A DNA stretch of 64,000 nt from Candidatus Fibrimonadaceae bacterium (GTDB taxonomy: Bacteria; Fibrobacterota; Fibrobacteria; Fibrobacterales; Fibrobacteraceae). The position numbers were made by a program, and so were the translations under genes. The notes below the pieces were generated by a model that did no database searches, had not been told where the DNA came from, and saw only the letters and a program-made list of their open reading frames with translations. Positions within the stretch are counted from its first letter, which is position 1. Every line of letters starts with the position of its first letter. Below are positions 30,531 through 40,046 of the stretch, one piece after another. The DNA lies in assembly GCA_031281345.1 (NCBI GenBank), contig JAITFN010000015.1, positions 29,116 through 93,115 on the forward strand, in the 5' to 3' direction.

Positions 30531-31712
30531 ATGCCTATAAAAGATGTAAAACCGGAAATTCTCGCCGAATTGCGCGGAAACAATGCCGCAGATTCCTTGC
30601 TTTCCAAAGATGCTGCAAAAAACGCAGACGCTCTGAGATTTTTCCCCGAAAATCACGAAGGCGAAATTCGGCCACCCTTTTTTCACGATACCGACCGCAT
30701 TATACATTCTCAGGCTTATACCCGCTACATAGACAAAACGCAAGTGTTTTATCTGTGCGAAAACGACCATTTAACGCATAGGGTGCTGCACGTTCAGCTT
30801 GTGGCAAAAATAGCCAGAACTCTTGGGCGGGTTATGAAATACAATGAAGATTTAATAGAGGCAATAGCCCTTGGGCACGATGTTGGACATTCACCCTTTG
30901 GGCATACCGGAGAGAGATTTCTCTCTGCTTTTTTGAGAAGCAAAAATGAGGGTTATTTTTGTCACAATGCGCAAAGCTTTAGGCAGTTGCACGAAATTGA
31001 AAAAACCGAAGGAAAGCACTATATAAACTTATGTATTCAAACATTGGATGGCATACTTTGCCACAACGGAGAATGGATAGACGCAGAATATAAAAACAAT
31101 TCCAGCAAAACAAAGGAAAAACTCTATGAGGAATATCAAAAATGCCTTGTTGATGAAAATGCAACAAAAAAACTGCGACCTATGACAATGGAAGGCTGCA
31201 TTGTGCGAGTTTCCGATGTTATTGCATATATAGGCAGGGATATAGAAGATGCCATTGCCGTGAATTTGATAAAAAGAGAGGATATTCCAGCAGATGTAGC
31301 CGAGGTTCTTGGAAATACCAATAAACTCATAGTTAATTCACTCGTTTTGGATATAATAAACAACAGTTATGGCAAAAATTCCATATCTTTTTCAAAAGAC
31401 GTTTTTAACGCTTTGAATAACCTAAAAAAATGGAACTACAAAAATATTTACGATGCTCCACAAAAAATGTCTGAAGACTCTAAAATACAGAATATGTTTA
31501 ATGCTGTGATGGAATCTCTTATAGAAAAAAAACTGCGAGGCAATATCAAAGAGCAATATCACAAATGGGAAAAAGACCAAAGCGAGGAATATTTCAATAC
31601 AAATGGTCCCGCACGCATAGCGGCAGATTATTTGTCTGGAATGACAGACGATTTTTTGATGAGTTCTTATAGGGAATTGGTTGTTCCAAAATCCTTTGGA
31701 TTTAGTTTTTAA
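30531..31712 (+). CDS. dGTPase-like HD-domain triphosphohydrolase
   Basis: A 393-residue protein with the metal-binding HD motif (HRVLHVQLV, GHDVGHSPFGHTGE) and the N-terminal DRIIHSQAYTRY block of deoxyguanosinetriphosphate triphosphohydrolases. It should hydrolyse dNTPs to deoxynucleosides and triphosphate. It begins 19 bases after the transferase gene and is probably co-transcribed with it. The placement in a polysaccharide locus is unusual; dGTPase homologues can also serve in phage defence. Confidence 0.85.
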   Translation: MPIKDVKPEILAELRGNNAADSLLSKDAAKNADALRFFPENHEGEIRPPFFHDTDRIIHSQAYTRYIDKTQVFYLCENDHLTHRVLHVQLVAKIARTLGRVMKYNEDLIEAIALGHDVGHSPFGHTGERFLSAFLRSKNEGYFCHNAQSFRQLHEIEKTEGKHYINLCIQTLDGILCHNGEWIDAEYKNNSSKTKEKLYEEYQKCLVDENATKKLRPMTMEGCIVRVSDVIAYIGRDIEDAIAVNLIKREDIPADVAEVLGNTNKLIVNSLVLDIINNSYGKNSISFSKDVFNALNNLKKWNYKNIYDAPQKMSEDSKIQNMFNAVMESLIEKKLRGNIKEQYHKWEKDQSEEYFNTNGPARIAADYLSGMTDDFLMSSYRELVVPKSFGFSF

Positions 31713-31713
31713 T

Positions 31714-32826
31714 ATGAAATTTTTGCTTGGCTTTTTACTTTTGGTTTTTTTTGCTTCTTGCGCAAAAGAATCCGTGCCAAAAGAAAACAGTGAGCAAGCC
31801 GAGCATTTTAGTGTGTATTATGGCGATGGCTATAAAATTTTGAACATAAAAGAAGCATGGAATGGAGATTCCGAAAATCACCGCTGGTTGCTTTTGGATT
31901 CAAACGAAAATAAAATCCCAGATAGCTTAAAAAATTTGCCTGTGATTAAAATTCCAATTAAAAGAGCTGTGGTGCTTTCTACGGTGGCTATAGCTTTTAT
32001 GGAAAAAATGGGCTTGCTCCATAGTATAGTAGCTGTTGAAAACAGAAATTTGATTTACAGCGAAAAAATGCAGAACTTAATAGACTCTCTTTCCATAAAA
32101 CAGGTTGGAAGCGGAAACACTTTGGATTTGGAAACCATATTGATTTTGCGCCCAGACATAGTTTTAACCTTTGGCACAGGCTCCACCATTTACGATGACT
32201 ATCCCCGCCTTAAAACCTCAGGAATTCCAGCTATTTTAACCGCCGAGTGGATGGAGAGCCACCCTCTTGCTCGCTTTGAATGGTTAAAGTTTTTTGGGAT
32301 TTTGTTTGGAAAAGAAAAAGAAGCAGATTCAATTTTCAAAGAGACTGTTCACAGATATAATTTGCTTGCGGAACAAGCTCTGAATTCTGCCGAAAAACCC
32401 TCTGTTATCACGGGATACCCCCAAGGCTCCGAATGGCTTGCGGGCGGAGGGAACAGCTACTTTGCAAAATTTTTGCGAGATGCTGGAGCAAAATATATTT
32501 GGGAAAACACACCCCAAACGGGGCTTTTAACGCTCAATATAGAGGCTGCTTTGCAAAGCGGGGCGCAGGCAGAGTTCTGGCTACATCCAAGCCTCTGGGC
32601 GAGCAAGTCAGAAATTACGCAAAATGAACCGAGAATGCACATATTTCCTTCTTGGCAAAACAACAAAATCTATCAAAGCTCAAAGCGCACCGGCAAAAAC
32701 GGAAGCAGGGATTTTTATGAATCCGGTGTGGCATACCCAGATTTGGTTTTGGCAGACCTCATATTTATATTTCACCCAGAAATTTTGCCAGAACACCGTT
32801 TTGTATATTATGAGTTGGTAAAATGA
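31714..32826 (+). CDS. Substrate-binding lipoprotein of an iron-siderophore/cobalamin-type ABC transporter
   Basis: A 370-residue class III periplasmic-binding protein (FepB/BtuF fold). The start at 31714 is preferred because it gives a signal peptide and lipobox FASC (Cys16), one base after the previous stop codon. The helical-backbone pattern KIPIKRAVVLSTVAIAFMEKMG, GSGNTLDLETILILRPDIVL is typical. No permease or ATPase genes accompany it here. Its stop overlaps the next gene by four bases. Confidence 0.82.
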   Translation: MKFLLGFLLLVFFASCAKESVPKENSEQAEHFSVYYGDGYKILNIKEAWNGDSENHRWLLLDSNENKIPDSLKNLPVIKIPIKRAVVLSTVAIAFMEKMGLLHSIVAVENRNLIYSEKMQNLIDSLSIKQVGSGNTLDLETILILRPDIVLTFGTGSTIYDDYPRLKTSGIPAILTAEWMESHPLARFEWLKFFGILFGKEKEADSIFKETVHRYNLLAEQALNSAEKPSVITGYPQGSEWLAGGGNSYFAKFLRDAGAKYIWENTPQTGLLTLNIEAALQSGAQAEFWLHPSLWASKSEITQNEPRMHIFPSWQNNKIYQSSKRTGKNGSRDFYESGVAYPDLVLADLIFIFHPEILPEHRFVYYELVK

Positions 32827-33974
32827 TACGTTTTTTTATAATTATTCTTATGGTCTTGCTCTCGCTCGCAAACGCGGCAGATGGCTCGGCATCAAAATCC
32901 GAAATTCAAGCGATTTCAAAGCCAATTTTTTATGAAGAACTACTCCTTAGGCAACGAGACCAAATGGTGCAAAACCCCGTAAATTTGGAAAGCCCTGTAG
33001 ATTCAAATTACAAAATCGGTCCTGGTGATTTTTTTGAAATTCTTTTTCCTTCGGGAGTTGAGGGTTTGCAGGTTTCACCAGAAGGAACGGTTGCCATTCA
33101 AGGTAGCGGAATTGTTTACGTTAATGATATTCCTCTTTACGAGGCAAAACGAAAAATTTTGGACAAACTAAAAAATCGTTATGACCAAAGATACATAGGA
33201 GTGCATTTGGTTCAGCTTCGCAAATTTATGGTGAACGTTCATGGGGCGGTGTGGAACCCTGGGCAAGTTACGGTTAGTGGGCAGGCAAAGATAATGGGAG
33301 CAATTTATGCTGCCGGAAATTTTAAACAATCGGCGAACAAAGATAGCATTTACATATACCGCAAAGGCGACACTATAGTCACAACAGAAAATATCCTTTT
33401 GCAAGCTGGAGACATAATAGAAGTTCCCTACAAAGAATGGCAGCAAACAGTCAATTTAATTTTAGCCGATAAAGCAACAACAGTTCCTTATGTTCCAAAT
33501 CGCACAATAAAAAAATATACCGAAGATGCTGGCATAAATATTGAAGGTGGCTACAACGGAGTGAGCGTTAAATATCATGAAAACAACTTTGTGAAATGGA
33601 TCGGAATAAATCAAATAGGCAGTTTTTCGCCAGAACCTTCGTGTGACATTGAATTTCATATTCAGTCACCTTTTGTATATATTGGTGGTGCTACAGCAGT
33701 GGTTGGAAAAGTTCCTTACAATCCGTCAATGCACGCAGCAGATTATGTGGCAGCAAGCGGAGTTACAATAATAACCGGAGATTTTTCCAGAGCCTCTGTT
33801 ATGAGAGATGGAAAAAAAATTTCTGTGGATTGGGCAAAGGGTGAAATTTTACCCGGAGATTTTATTGAAATACCACGTACAGCCTATGAACAAATAAAAG
33901 ATGTTACATATTTTATAGCATCGCTTATAGGCATATTGGCAACAACTGTAACAATTTATGTAGCAACCAGGTAG
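32823..33974 (+). CDS. Polysaccharide export protein (Wza-like, Poly_export/SLBB)
   Basis: A 383-residue exported protein with signal peptide (about 1-19). The Poly_export motif IGPGDFFEILFP (about residues 62-73) starts the first domain, followed by SLBB-type domains (VNVHGAVWNPGQV and FVYIGGATAVVGKV). A C-terminal hydrophobic helix (about 360-380) could cross the outer membrane as in Wza. No lipobox is seen. It should form the outer-membrane channel for the polymer. Confidence 0.85.
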   Translation: MIRFFIIILMVLLSLANAADGSASKSEIQAISKPIFYEELLLRQRDQMVQNPVNLESPVDSNYKIGPGDFFEILFPSGVEGLQVSPEGTVAIQGSGIVYVNDIPLYEAKRKILDKLKNRYDQRYIGVHLVQLRKFMVNVHGAVWNPGQVTVSGQAKIMGAIYAAGNFKQSANKDSIYIYRKGDTIVTTENILLQAGDIIEVPYKEWQQTVNLILADKATTVPYVPNRTIKKYTEDAGINIEGGYNGVSVKYHENNFVKWIGINQIGSFSPEPSCDIEFHIQSPFVYIGGATAVVGKVPYNPSMHAADYVAASGVTIITGDFSRASVMRDGKKISVDWAKGEILPGDFIEIPRTAYEQIKDVTYFIASLIGILATTVTIYVATR

Positions 33975-33979
33975 GTAAT

Positions 33980-34588
33980 ATGTTTAGACTCACACTCGTT
34001 TTATTGTTATTGCTTGTAGCGGCGATTGCCACTATAGGCGTTTTGGTTGGTCGTTCTTTGAACGGCGGGCAGGTTATAACCCCAAAGCAGGAAACAAGCA
34101 TTCACGTGAATGTGCGTGAGGTTTTTCCGGTGGCGGAATTCATATCTCTTGTTTACAGATACACAGCTGTAATTAAAGATGTGAACAGCAAGGAAATGTT
34201 TGGCATTCCTATCCCAGGTACCGAAAAGAAAATGCTTGCGGTTATAGATGGGACTATAAAACTTGGCATTAACTGCAAAGATATGAAAATAGACACAACT
34301 CGCACAGACACGCTTTTCATAAAATTCCCGCCAATAAAAGTTCTCGCCCACGAATTGCACCCAGAAACGGCAGAAGTATATGACCAGAGAAACGGCATTT
34401 TCAATAAATACAGGGCAACTGACCATTTTGCAATAGAGGCAAGGCAAAAATCGGAAACAGAACTCAATGTTAGAGCCAATATGGATATAGTTTTGCAAGC
34501 TCGTGCAGCAACTGAATACGCATTCAGATCGTTCTTGCACGCTCTTCCAGTTTTAGACACAATACCTGTAGCTTTTAAATGGAATTAA
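33980..34588 (+). CDS. DUF4230 family membrane-anchored protein
   Basis: A 202-residue protein with an N-terminal membrane anchor (about 3-26) and an extracytoplasmic DUF4230-like domain. Signs are LVYRYTAVIKDV, a MLAVIDGTIKLGI strand pair, and the long helix ARAATEYAFRSFLHALP at the C-terminus. The function of DUF4230 is unknown. Here it stands between the export protein and the chain-length regulator with gaps of five and seven bases, so a role in polymer export or assembly is suggested by context. Confidence 0.75.
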   Translation: MFRLTLVLLLLLVAAIATIGVLVGRSLNGGQVITPKQETSIHVNVREVFPVAEFISLVYRYTAVIKDVNSKEMFGIPIPGTEKKMLAVIDGTIKLGINCKDMKIDTTRTDTLFIKFPPIKVLAHELHPETAEVYDQRNGIFNKYRATDHFAIEARQKSETELNVRANMDIVLQARAATEYAFRSFLHALPVLDTIPVAFKWN

Positions 34589-34595
34589 AAGAAAT

Positions 34596-35777
34596 ATGTC
34601 TTTAACTGAAATTCTGATTTTTTTGCTGCAAAGAAAAAAATATTCAATCGGAATACCACTTCTTGCTGGAATTTCAGGATTTGTTATAGCTTGGATTTCG
34701 CCAGAATATTACAAAAGCGAAATTAGAGTGTTTTTAGATACCGGTTCCAAAACAGCAAATATAAATTCTTTGGTAAAAAATGCCTCATCATCTAATATGC
34801 TCAGTTCTCTCGGAGCAGGTCTTGGAAGTGTTGGAACGCAAGAGAACGAAGATTTATATTTAGAAATTGTCAGTGGAAGAGATGTTCAGTGGGCTACAAT
34901 AGAAAAATTCAGGCTAGATACAATTTACAAAAGTGCAAAGTACAAAGAAACATTGCTTAAGGTTTTTGATAAAGACATAAAGATAGATGTTGATGAGCTA
35001 ACAGGAATAATCTCTTGCAAATATGAGGCAAAAAATAAAGTACTTGCTAGAGATTTGGTTCGTTTTGTTGTTGAAGAAGCAAATGCCAAATACATAAAGC
35101 TGAGAAGGGAACGCGCACTGCAAACAATAGAGCATTTGAATACCTTTAAACAGAGCATTGTGGCTTCTGTGGATTCTTTGAGCAATGTTTTAATAGATTT
35201 TTACAGAGCTAATAACTTATTGGATTTAGAATCTCAATTAAAGTTAACAATAGCTGTGCTTGTGAGTTATGAAGAACAAATTAATAATATGAGAATTAGC
35301 GAAAGCAGGGCAGGAACAGATAATTCCTCGGTAGCAGAGCTTCGCAAAAGAAGAGCCATTTTAGAAAAGGAATTTCAGAAATTGCGCGGAGAATATTCAA
35401 AAGATTATTTGCCAAGCAAGAATTCTGTTTATATAAATTCAGACTGGGCGGCAGAAAAACTGATTGAACAGGAAAAGCTGGAAAGTGATTTTAAGAGACT
35501 TTTTACAATGCTTGAAGCCATAGAGAGCAATATTGTTATGGAAGAAGGCAATGCGGCAAAGAATTTACCAGTTATACAGATTGTGCAAGATGCATATTTG
35601 GCAGATTACAAGAGCAAGCCAAAGAGGGCTATTTGGGCGGTGGTAGCGACATCTTTGTCTTTTATTTTTATGTTCTCATTTTTAATTTTGCAAGGCATAT
35701 ACAACGGAGAATTTCCTTGCGAAGAAAATATTAGAACGAATTTTAAGAGAATATTAAAAATTTTATTTAAGCGGTAA
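34596..35777 (+). CDS. Wzz-type polysaccharide chain-length regulator
   Basis: A 393-residue inner-membrane protein with a helix near each end (about 20-38 and 345-367) and a long, partly coiled-coil periplasmic part. The PKRAIWAVVATSLSFIF segment before the second helix matches the Wzz Pro-rich motif. There is no kinase domain, so this is not a Wzc tyrosine kinase. It sets polymer length together with the polymerase. Confidence 0.82.
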   Translation: MSLTEILIFLLQRKKYSIGIPLLAGISGFVIAWISPEYYKSEIRVFLDTGSKTANINSLVKNASSSNMLSSLGAGLGSVGTQENEDLYLEIVSGRDVQWATIEKFRLDTIYKSAKYKETLLKVFDKDIKIDVDELTGIISCKYEAKNKVLARDLVRFVVEEANAKYIKLRRERALQTIEHLNTFKQSIVASVDSLSNVLIDFYRANNLLDLESQLKLTIAVLVSYEEQINNMRISESRAGTDNSSVAELRKRRAILEKEFQKLRGEYSKDYLPSKNSVYINSDWAAEKLIEQEKLESDFKRLFTMLEAIESNIVMEEGNAAKNLPVIQIVQDAYLADYKSKPKRAIWAVVATSLSFIFMFSFLILQGIYNGEFPCEENIRTNFKRILKILFKR

Positions 35778-35781
35778 ATAT

Positions 35782-37044
35782 ATGATAATGGCTATATGCC
35801 TAACCGCAATGTTTCTTTCATGTTTTTGTTCTCTTGTTTTAAAAAAACAGGAAATAGCCTTGCTGCTGGTTCTTTTTTCATTTGCATTTATTTTTGATTA
35901 TAATAAAGATATGCCGGGTTATTTTTATATAATACCAACTTTTTGCGGTTTTCTATCTGTGGCTACTAATGGCATAAAATATAAAGTTTTTTGGGGTTTA
36001 TTATTTTGGTTCTTTGTTTACTATTGCATAGTAATTCTTTTTGGACCATATTCTAAATCGGTTTTTGGTTGGTTAAGCAGAACTCTCAGTTTAGTATTTT
36101 TATTTTTGTGGGTTATGCTACTCAAATGGGATAGAAAAAAAATTCTTTTTATAACTATCTCTTACGGTTCTTATTTGGTAGTTTGGGGATTTTTAGAAAA
36201 ACTTATTTATGATCCACTGCGTATAGGAGGACCAATGGCTATGCCTACGGAATATGCTGTTGTACTCAGTATGTTATGGAGTATATGGTTTGTTGATTCT
36301 TGTAAGGGAAAAAAGAATATTTTGCTTTTAACTTTAGTAACTGGCTTGGTTCTATTGCCAATTGCATTTAGTGGAGCTAGAACGGGCTTAATAGGTTTAG
36401 GCATAGGTATTTTATTCGGAATATACTCATATTCATTCACAAATTCAACAATTTCACAAATTTCTGTTGCTAGGAAAAGTGTAAAATTCTTTATAATTTT
36501 TCTTTTTGTATCTATAGTTTCTTTTGTAGTTTGGAATGTATTTATGAAAGATTTGTTTATTGCCAAAGCGATGGACTCTCTTTTGCACGGCAAAATAGAC
36601 TCTAGCAATATGGGTCGCGTTATGGCGTGGCTTAGTGCGTACGATACTTTTTCCAAGAACAAAATATGGGGGGCAGGTCCAGATACCTTTTCCGATATTT
36701 ATTTAAAATTCGTAAAAACCATTTCTAATGTAAGAATGACCAAAAAAGCTCTCCCTCATGCTCATAATGAAATTTTGCAGGTTTTATCAGAATTTGGGTT
36801 GATAGGTTTTTTGCATTTAAGTGCTGTTGTTTCTTTTTGTATATTTTCTTTTGTCAATTATATGCACAAAAATAAAAACGAAACAATATGTTACGGAATT
36901 ATTGCTGGTTTTTCCGTTTTTTTTGCTACTATGCTTGTAAATGGAACCCCCTCTTTTGGTATTATTCCATGGATTATGGGTTTAATGGCAAGTTTTTATT
37001 TTAATTATTACCAGAAAGATTTTAAGGAGAAGTTGGATGTTTAA
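35782..37044 (+). CDS. O-antigen ligase/polymerase family membrane protein
   Basis: A 420-residue protein with about ten hydrophobic helices and a large loop. The segment GRVMAWLSAYDTFSKNKIWG-AGPDTF followed by PHAHNEILQVLSEFGLIG is the Wzy_C (O-antigen ligase) signature. It may either polymerise the repeat unit (Wzy) or ligate it (WaaL). It overlaps the FkbM gene by eight bases. Confidence 0.85.
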   Translation: MIMAICLTAMFLSCFCSLVLKKQEIALLLVLFSFAFIFDYNKDMPGYFYIIPTFCGFLSVATNGIKYKVFWGLLFWFFVYYCIVILFGPYSKSVFGWLSRTLSLVFLFLWVMLLKWDRKKILFITISYGSYLVVWGFLEKLIYDPLRIGGPMAMPTEYAVVLSMLWSIWFVDSCKGKKNILLLTLVTGLVLLPIAFSGARTGLIGLGIGILFGIYSYSFTNSTISQISVARKSVKFFIIFLFVSIVSFVVWNVFMKDLFIAKAMDSLLHGKIDSSNMGRVMAWLSAYDTFSKNKIWGAGPDTFSDIYLKFVKTISNVRMTKKALPHAHNEILQVLSEFGLIGFLHLSAVVSFCIFSFVNYMHKNKNETICYGIIAGFSVFFATMLVNGTPSFGIIPWIMGLMASFYFNYYQKDFKEKLDV

Positions 37045-37906
37045 AAGAATCTTTAGTTCTATATTTTTGTTTTTAAGGGTGTATTATCATGAACTTAGAT
37101 ATTTAATAACACAAGAGGAAACGATTATTGGTGGATGCTATGGGGCACGGACATATTTTAGAAAAAAGAAAAATAACGTTGATATTATTGCATCTGCTTT
37201 GCAAGACGATGAATCTAAAAGGACATATTTGAGCATTATTGAGTATCGAAAAAGAGAATTCTTTAGGCGGTTATTTCAAAAAAAAGAAAATGCCCCCGCT
37301 TACCATGGACACGAAAACCAATATTTTATCAACGATTTTTTTAAATATGGAGAAAATGAAATTCTTGTAGATTGCGGTGCATATATAGGCGACAGCATAG
37401 AAGCTTTTTCAAAAATAGTCCCAAATTTCAGTAAAATCATAGCGTTGGAACCAGATAGCAATAATTTCAAACAATTACAAGAAAAGTACAAAGAAACAAA
37501 AAACATATTTTTAATAAATGCAGGGGTATGGGAAAGAAATGACTGTTTAAATTTTTCAATAGAGGAATACGGTCCTGTTTCATATCTATCTAAAGATGAC
37601 AAAAAAGACAATAAAAAAATAATTCTTGTGAATGTTTTAGCCTTAGATACAATAGAAGAAGTTAAAAAATCAAAGATTTCATTTATAAAAATGGATATTG
37701 AAGGCGCAGAATTGGAAGCTCTTAAAGGAGCAAAAGAAACAATTAAAAAAGACAAACCACGCCTTGCAATTTCCATATACCATTACAATAGGCATTTTAT
37801 AGAAATTCCAGAATACATCCATTCTATTGTACCAGAGTATAAATTTTATGTAAGGCATCACAATAATGAATATCCACACGAGACGGTTTTGTATGCAAAT
37901 TTCTGA
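37037..37906 (+). CDS. FkbM family SAM-dependent methyltransferase
   Basis: A 289-residue protein. Residues about 100-260 hold the FkbM Rossmann fold: EILVDCGAYIGDSIEAF (SAM loop), IIALEPDSNNF and FIKMDIEGAELEALKGA. The N-terminal part contains HGHENQYF-type residues. FkbM proteins methylate sugar hydroxyls, which fits decoration of the polysaccharide. AAGGAG precedes the start. Confidence 0.87.
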   Translation: MFKRIFSSIFLFLRVYYHELRYLITQEETIIGGCYGARTYFRKKKNNVDIIASALQDDESKRTYLSIIEYRKREFFRRLFQKKENAPAYHGHENQYFINDFFKYGENEILVDCGAYIGDSIEAFSKIVPNFSKIIALEPDSNNFKQLQEKYKETKNIFLINAGVWERNDCLNFSIEEYGPVSYLSKDDKKDNKKIILVNVLALDTIEEVKKSKISFIKMDIEGAELEALKGAKETIKKDKPRLAISIYHYNRHFIEIPEYIHSIVPEYKFYVRHHNNEYPHETVLYANF

Positions 37907-37910
37907 TTAT

Positions 37911-38897
37911 ATGCCTATAAAAATAACCATAATTATTCCAGTCCATAATACGGAAAAGTATTTATGCAGGTGCTTGGATAGTATTCTTGCTCAAACATTT
38001 ACAGATTTTGAATGTATATTGGTAGATGATTTTTCAAAAGACAATTCTGTTGAAATTTGTGAAAGCTATGCAAAAAAAGATAACAGAATAATTTTATTAA
38101 AGAATACCGAGAACATAGGAACCAGTTTAACTCGCCAAAAAGGGCTTCGCTGTGCAAAAGGCGAGTATATTCAATTTGTGGATAGTGATGATTATATAGA
38201 AAAAGATATGCTTGAAAAAATGTACAATAAAGCATCGGCAGAAAATTTGGATATAGTATTTTGCGATTTTATCACACATCAAGAGTCCAGAAATATCTAC
38301 TGGAGTGCAGATATAAATAACAAGAGTAAAATAGAAATAATAAAGCAAATAGGAGTAAAGATAAATTCTGTAACAGCTAGTTCGTGGAACAAAATAATTA
38401 AGAAGCATATTTTTGACAATGTGGTTTTCTCAAATACAAGCTATGCAGAAGATAAATACACATCATTGCAAACGACATATTACGCCGAGAAAATGGGACA
38501 TATAAATGCTGCTTTTTACCATTATGTCATAAATTCAGATTCTTCGTGCAACAATGCAAAGCATAGTTTAAAGAGAAAAATAGAGCATTTTGAAAACTAT
38601 AAATTGGTTGTAGAATTTTTAACCGAAAAATATGGAAAAGATATAGAATTGTTTGAGCCAGAACTCAGTGATGGCGTAAATTCTTTGAAGATAGAAATAA
38701 TATTCGATAGAAAAGTCCGAACGATAATAAATATCAACGAATTATATCAGGTGGCGAACAAACGAATATTTAGCAAAACGTGGAAAGCGAAAATCACAAC
38801 AAAAATATTGTTTTATATGGTTATTTATGGCTTTCCTTCTGCTTGCGCTATTCTTGATATGTGTATATTTGCAAGAAAAATTTTGAAAAAGCAATAG
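37911..38897 (+). CDS. Family 2 glycosyltransferase
   Basis: A protein of 328 residues with a GT-A fold: ITIIIPVHNTEKYLCRCLDS at the N-terminus, LVDDFSKDNS and the metal-binding VDSDDYIE. The start at 37911 (MPIKITIII) is chosen because family members begin just before the first strand; in-frame ATGs at 37866 and 37893 would overlap the FkbM gene. It probably adds one sugar to the lipid-linked unit in the cytoplasm. Confidence 0.85.
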   Translation: MPIKITIIIPVHNTEKYLCRCLDSILAQTFTDFECILVDDFSKDNSVEICESYAKKDNRIILLKNTENIGTSLTRQKGLRCAKGEYIQFVDSDDYIEKDMLEKMYNKASAENLDIVFCDFITHQESRNIYWSADINNKSKIEIIKQIGVKINSVTASSWNKIIKKHIFDNVVFSNTSYAEDKYTSLQTTYYAEKMGHINAAFYHYVINSDSSCNNAKHSLKRKIEHFENYKLVVEFLTEKYGKDIELFEPELSDGVNSLKIEIIFDRKVRTIININELYQVANKRIFSKTWKAKITTKILFYMVIYGFPSACAILDMCIFARKILKKQ

Positions 38898-38915
38898 AAT
38901 GCTATATTATACCTT

Positions 38916-40046
38916 ATGAATATTCTCTTTCTATTGCGCAGTGTTTCTTCCCGTAGCGGAATAGACATTGTCACGAGAATTTTGGCAAATGAATTTGTTA
39001 GTATGGGCTATAATGTAAATTTGTGTTGTTTAGATTTTTCAGATAGCTCAATTAGTTCAAAAATCAAGTATTTTAAAATTTTTGGTAATTGGAGAAAAAT
39101 AGACACCTCGCAAAATGTAAACATATTAAAAAGCGCAATACAAAAAGAGAATATAAATATAATTATAAATCAGGAATGTCAGAATATTCCATGGGCTAAT
39201 TTGGCAAAAAAAGCCGCAGAAAATTCAAATGCAAAAATAATATCTTGTTTGCATTTTCCAATTTTAATGACGATTGATTATTTTGCAGAAAAAGCGAGAA
39301 AATTTCCTGTTTTTTTTGCAAAGTTCTTTAAAAAATACAGAGATTTGAGAAATGTGAATAGCGCCTATGATAACTCAGATGTATTAGTACTTTTAAGCGA
39401 AAAATTTTTGGAACATTACAAAGATTTGCAACCAAAAAGAAATTCCAAAAAAATAAGAGTAATAACCAATCCGCTTAACTTAAGTGCTAAAGAAATAGAT
39501 TTTGAAAAGAAACAAAAAACCATTCTATTTGTAGGTAGAATTTCTGAATATCAAAAAAGATTATCTTTGATAATTGAAATATGGAAAATAATTTTAAGCA
39601 CAAAAAAATATGACGATTGGAATTTGAAAATTGTTGGTGACGGCGAAGATATGGAAACTATAAAAGAAAAAACTAAAAATTTAGACAGAATTTATTTTGA
39701 AGGGAAACAAAAATCAGAAAGTTATTTTGAAGTATCTAGCATATTTATTATGACAAGCGCATTTGAAGGATTCCCAATGACTTTGGCAGAAAGTTTAAAA
39801 AGAGGTTGTGTACCCATTGCAATGAATACTTTTCTTTCACTTTCTGATGTTATTGAAAACGAAAAAAACGGGTTTGTAATTCCAGATGGTGATATAAATG
39901 CTATGGCAAAAAAAATCCAAATACTGATGACCGATGAATCTTTACGAAAAGAAATGGCGTTAAATGGACTTGAGAGTGTAAAGAAATTTGATATTAAAAT
40001 TATAGCGCAAAAATGGGAGAGTTTGTTCAATGAATTATCAAAATAA
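38916..40046 (+). CDS. Family 4 glycosyltransferase
   Basis: A 376-residue GT-B enzyme. The N-terminal half starts MNILFLLRSVSSRSGID. The C-terminal half has ILFVGRISEYQKRLSLIIEI, the nucleotide-sugar site TSAFEGFPMTLAESLKRGCVPIA (EGFPMTLAE), and a terminal helix. TATATT lies seven bases before the ATG without a Shine-Dalgarno sequence, so this gene may have its own leaderless promoter within the locus. Confidence 0.9.
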   Translation: MNILFLLRSVSSRSGIDIVTRILANEFVSMGYNVNLCCLDFSDSSISSKIKYFKIFGNWRKIDTSQNVNILKSAIQKENINIIINQECQNIPWANLAKKAAENSNAKIISCLHFPILMTIDYFAEKARKFPVFFAKFFKKYRDLRNVNSAYDNSDVLVLLSEKFLEHYKDLQPKRNSKKIRVITNPLNLSAKEIDFEKKQKTILFVGRISEYQKRLSLIIEIWKIILSTKKYDDWNLKIVGDGEDMETIKEKTKNLDRIYFEGKQKSESYFEVSSIFIMTSAFEGFPMTLAESLKRGCVPIAMNTFLSLSDVIENEKNGFVIPDGDINAMAKKIQILMTDESLRKEMALNGLESVKKFDIKIIAQKWESLFNELSK

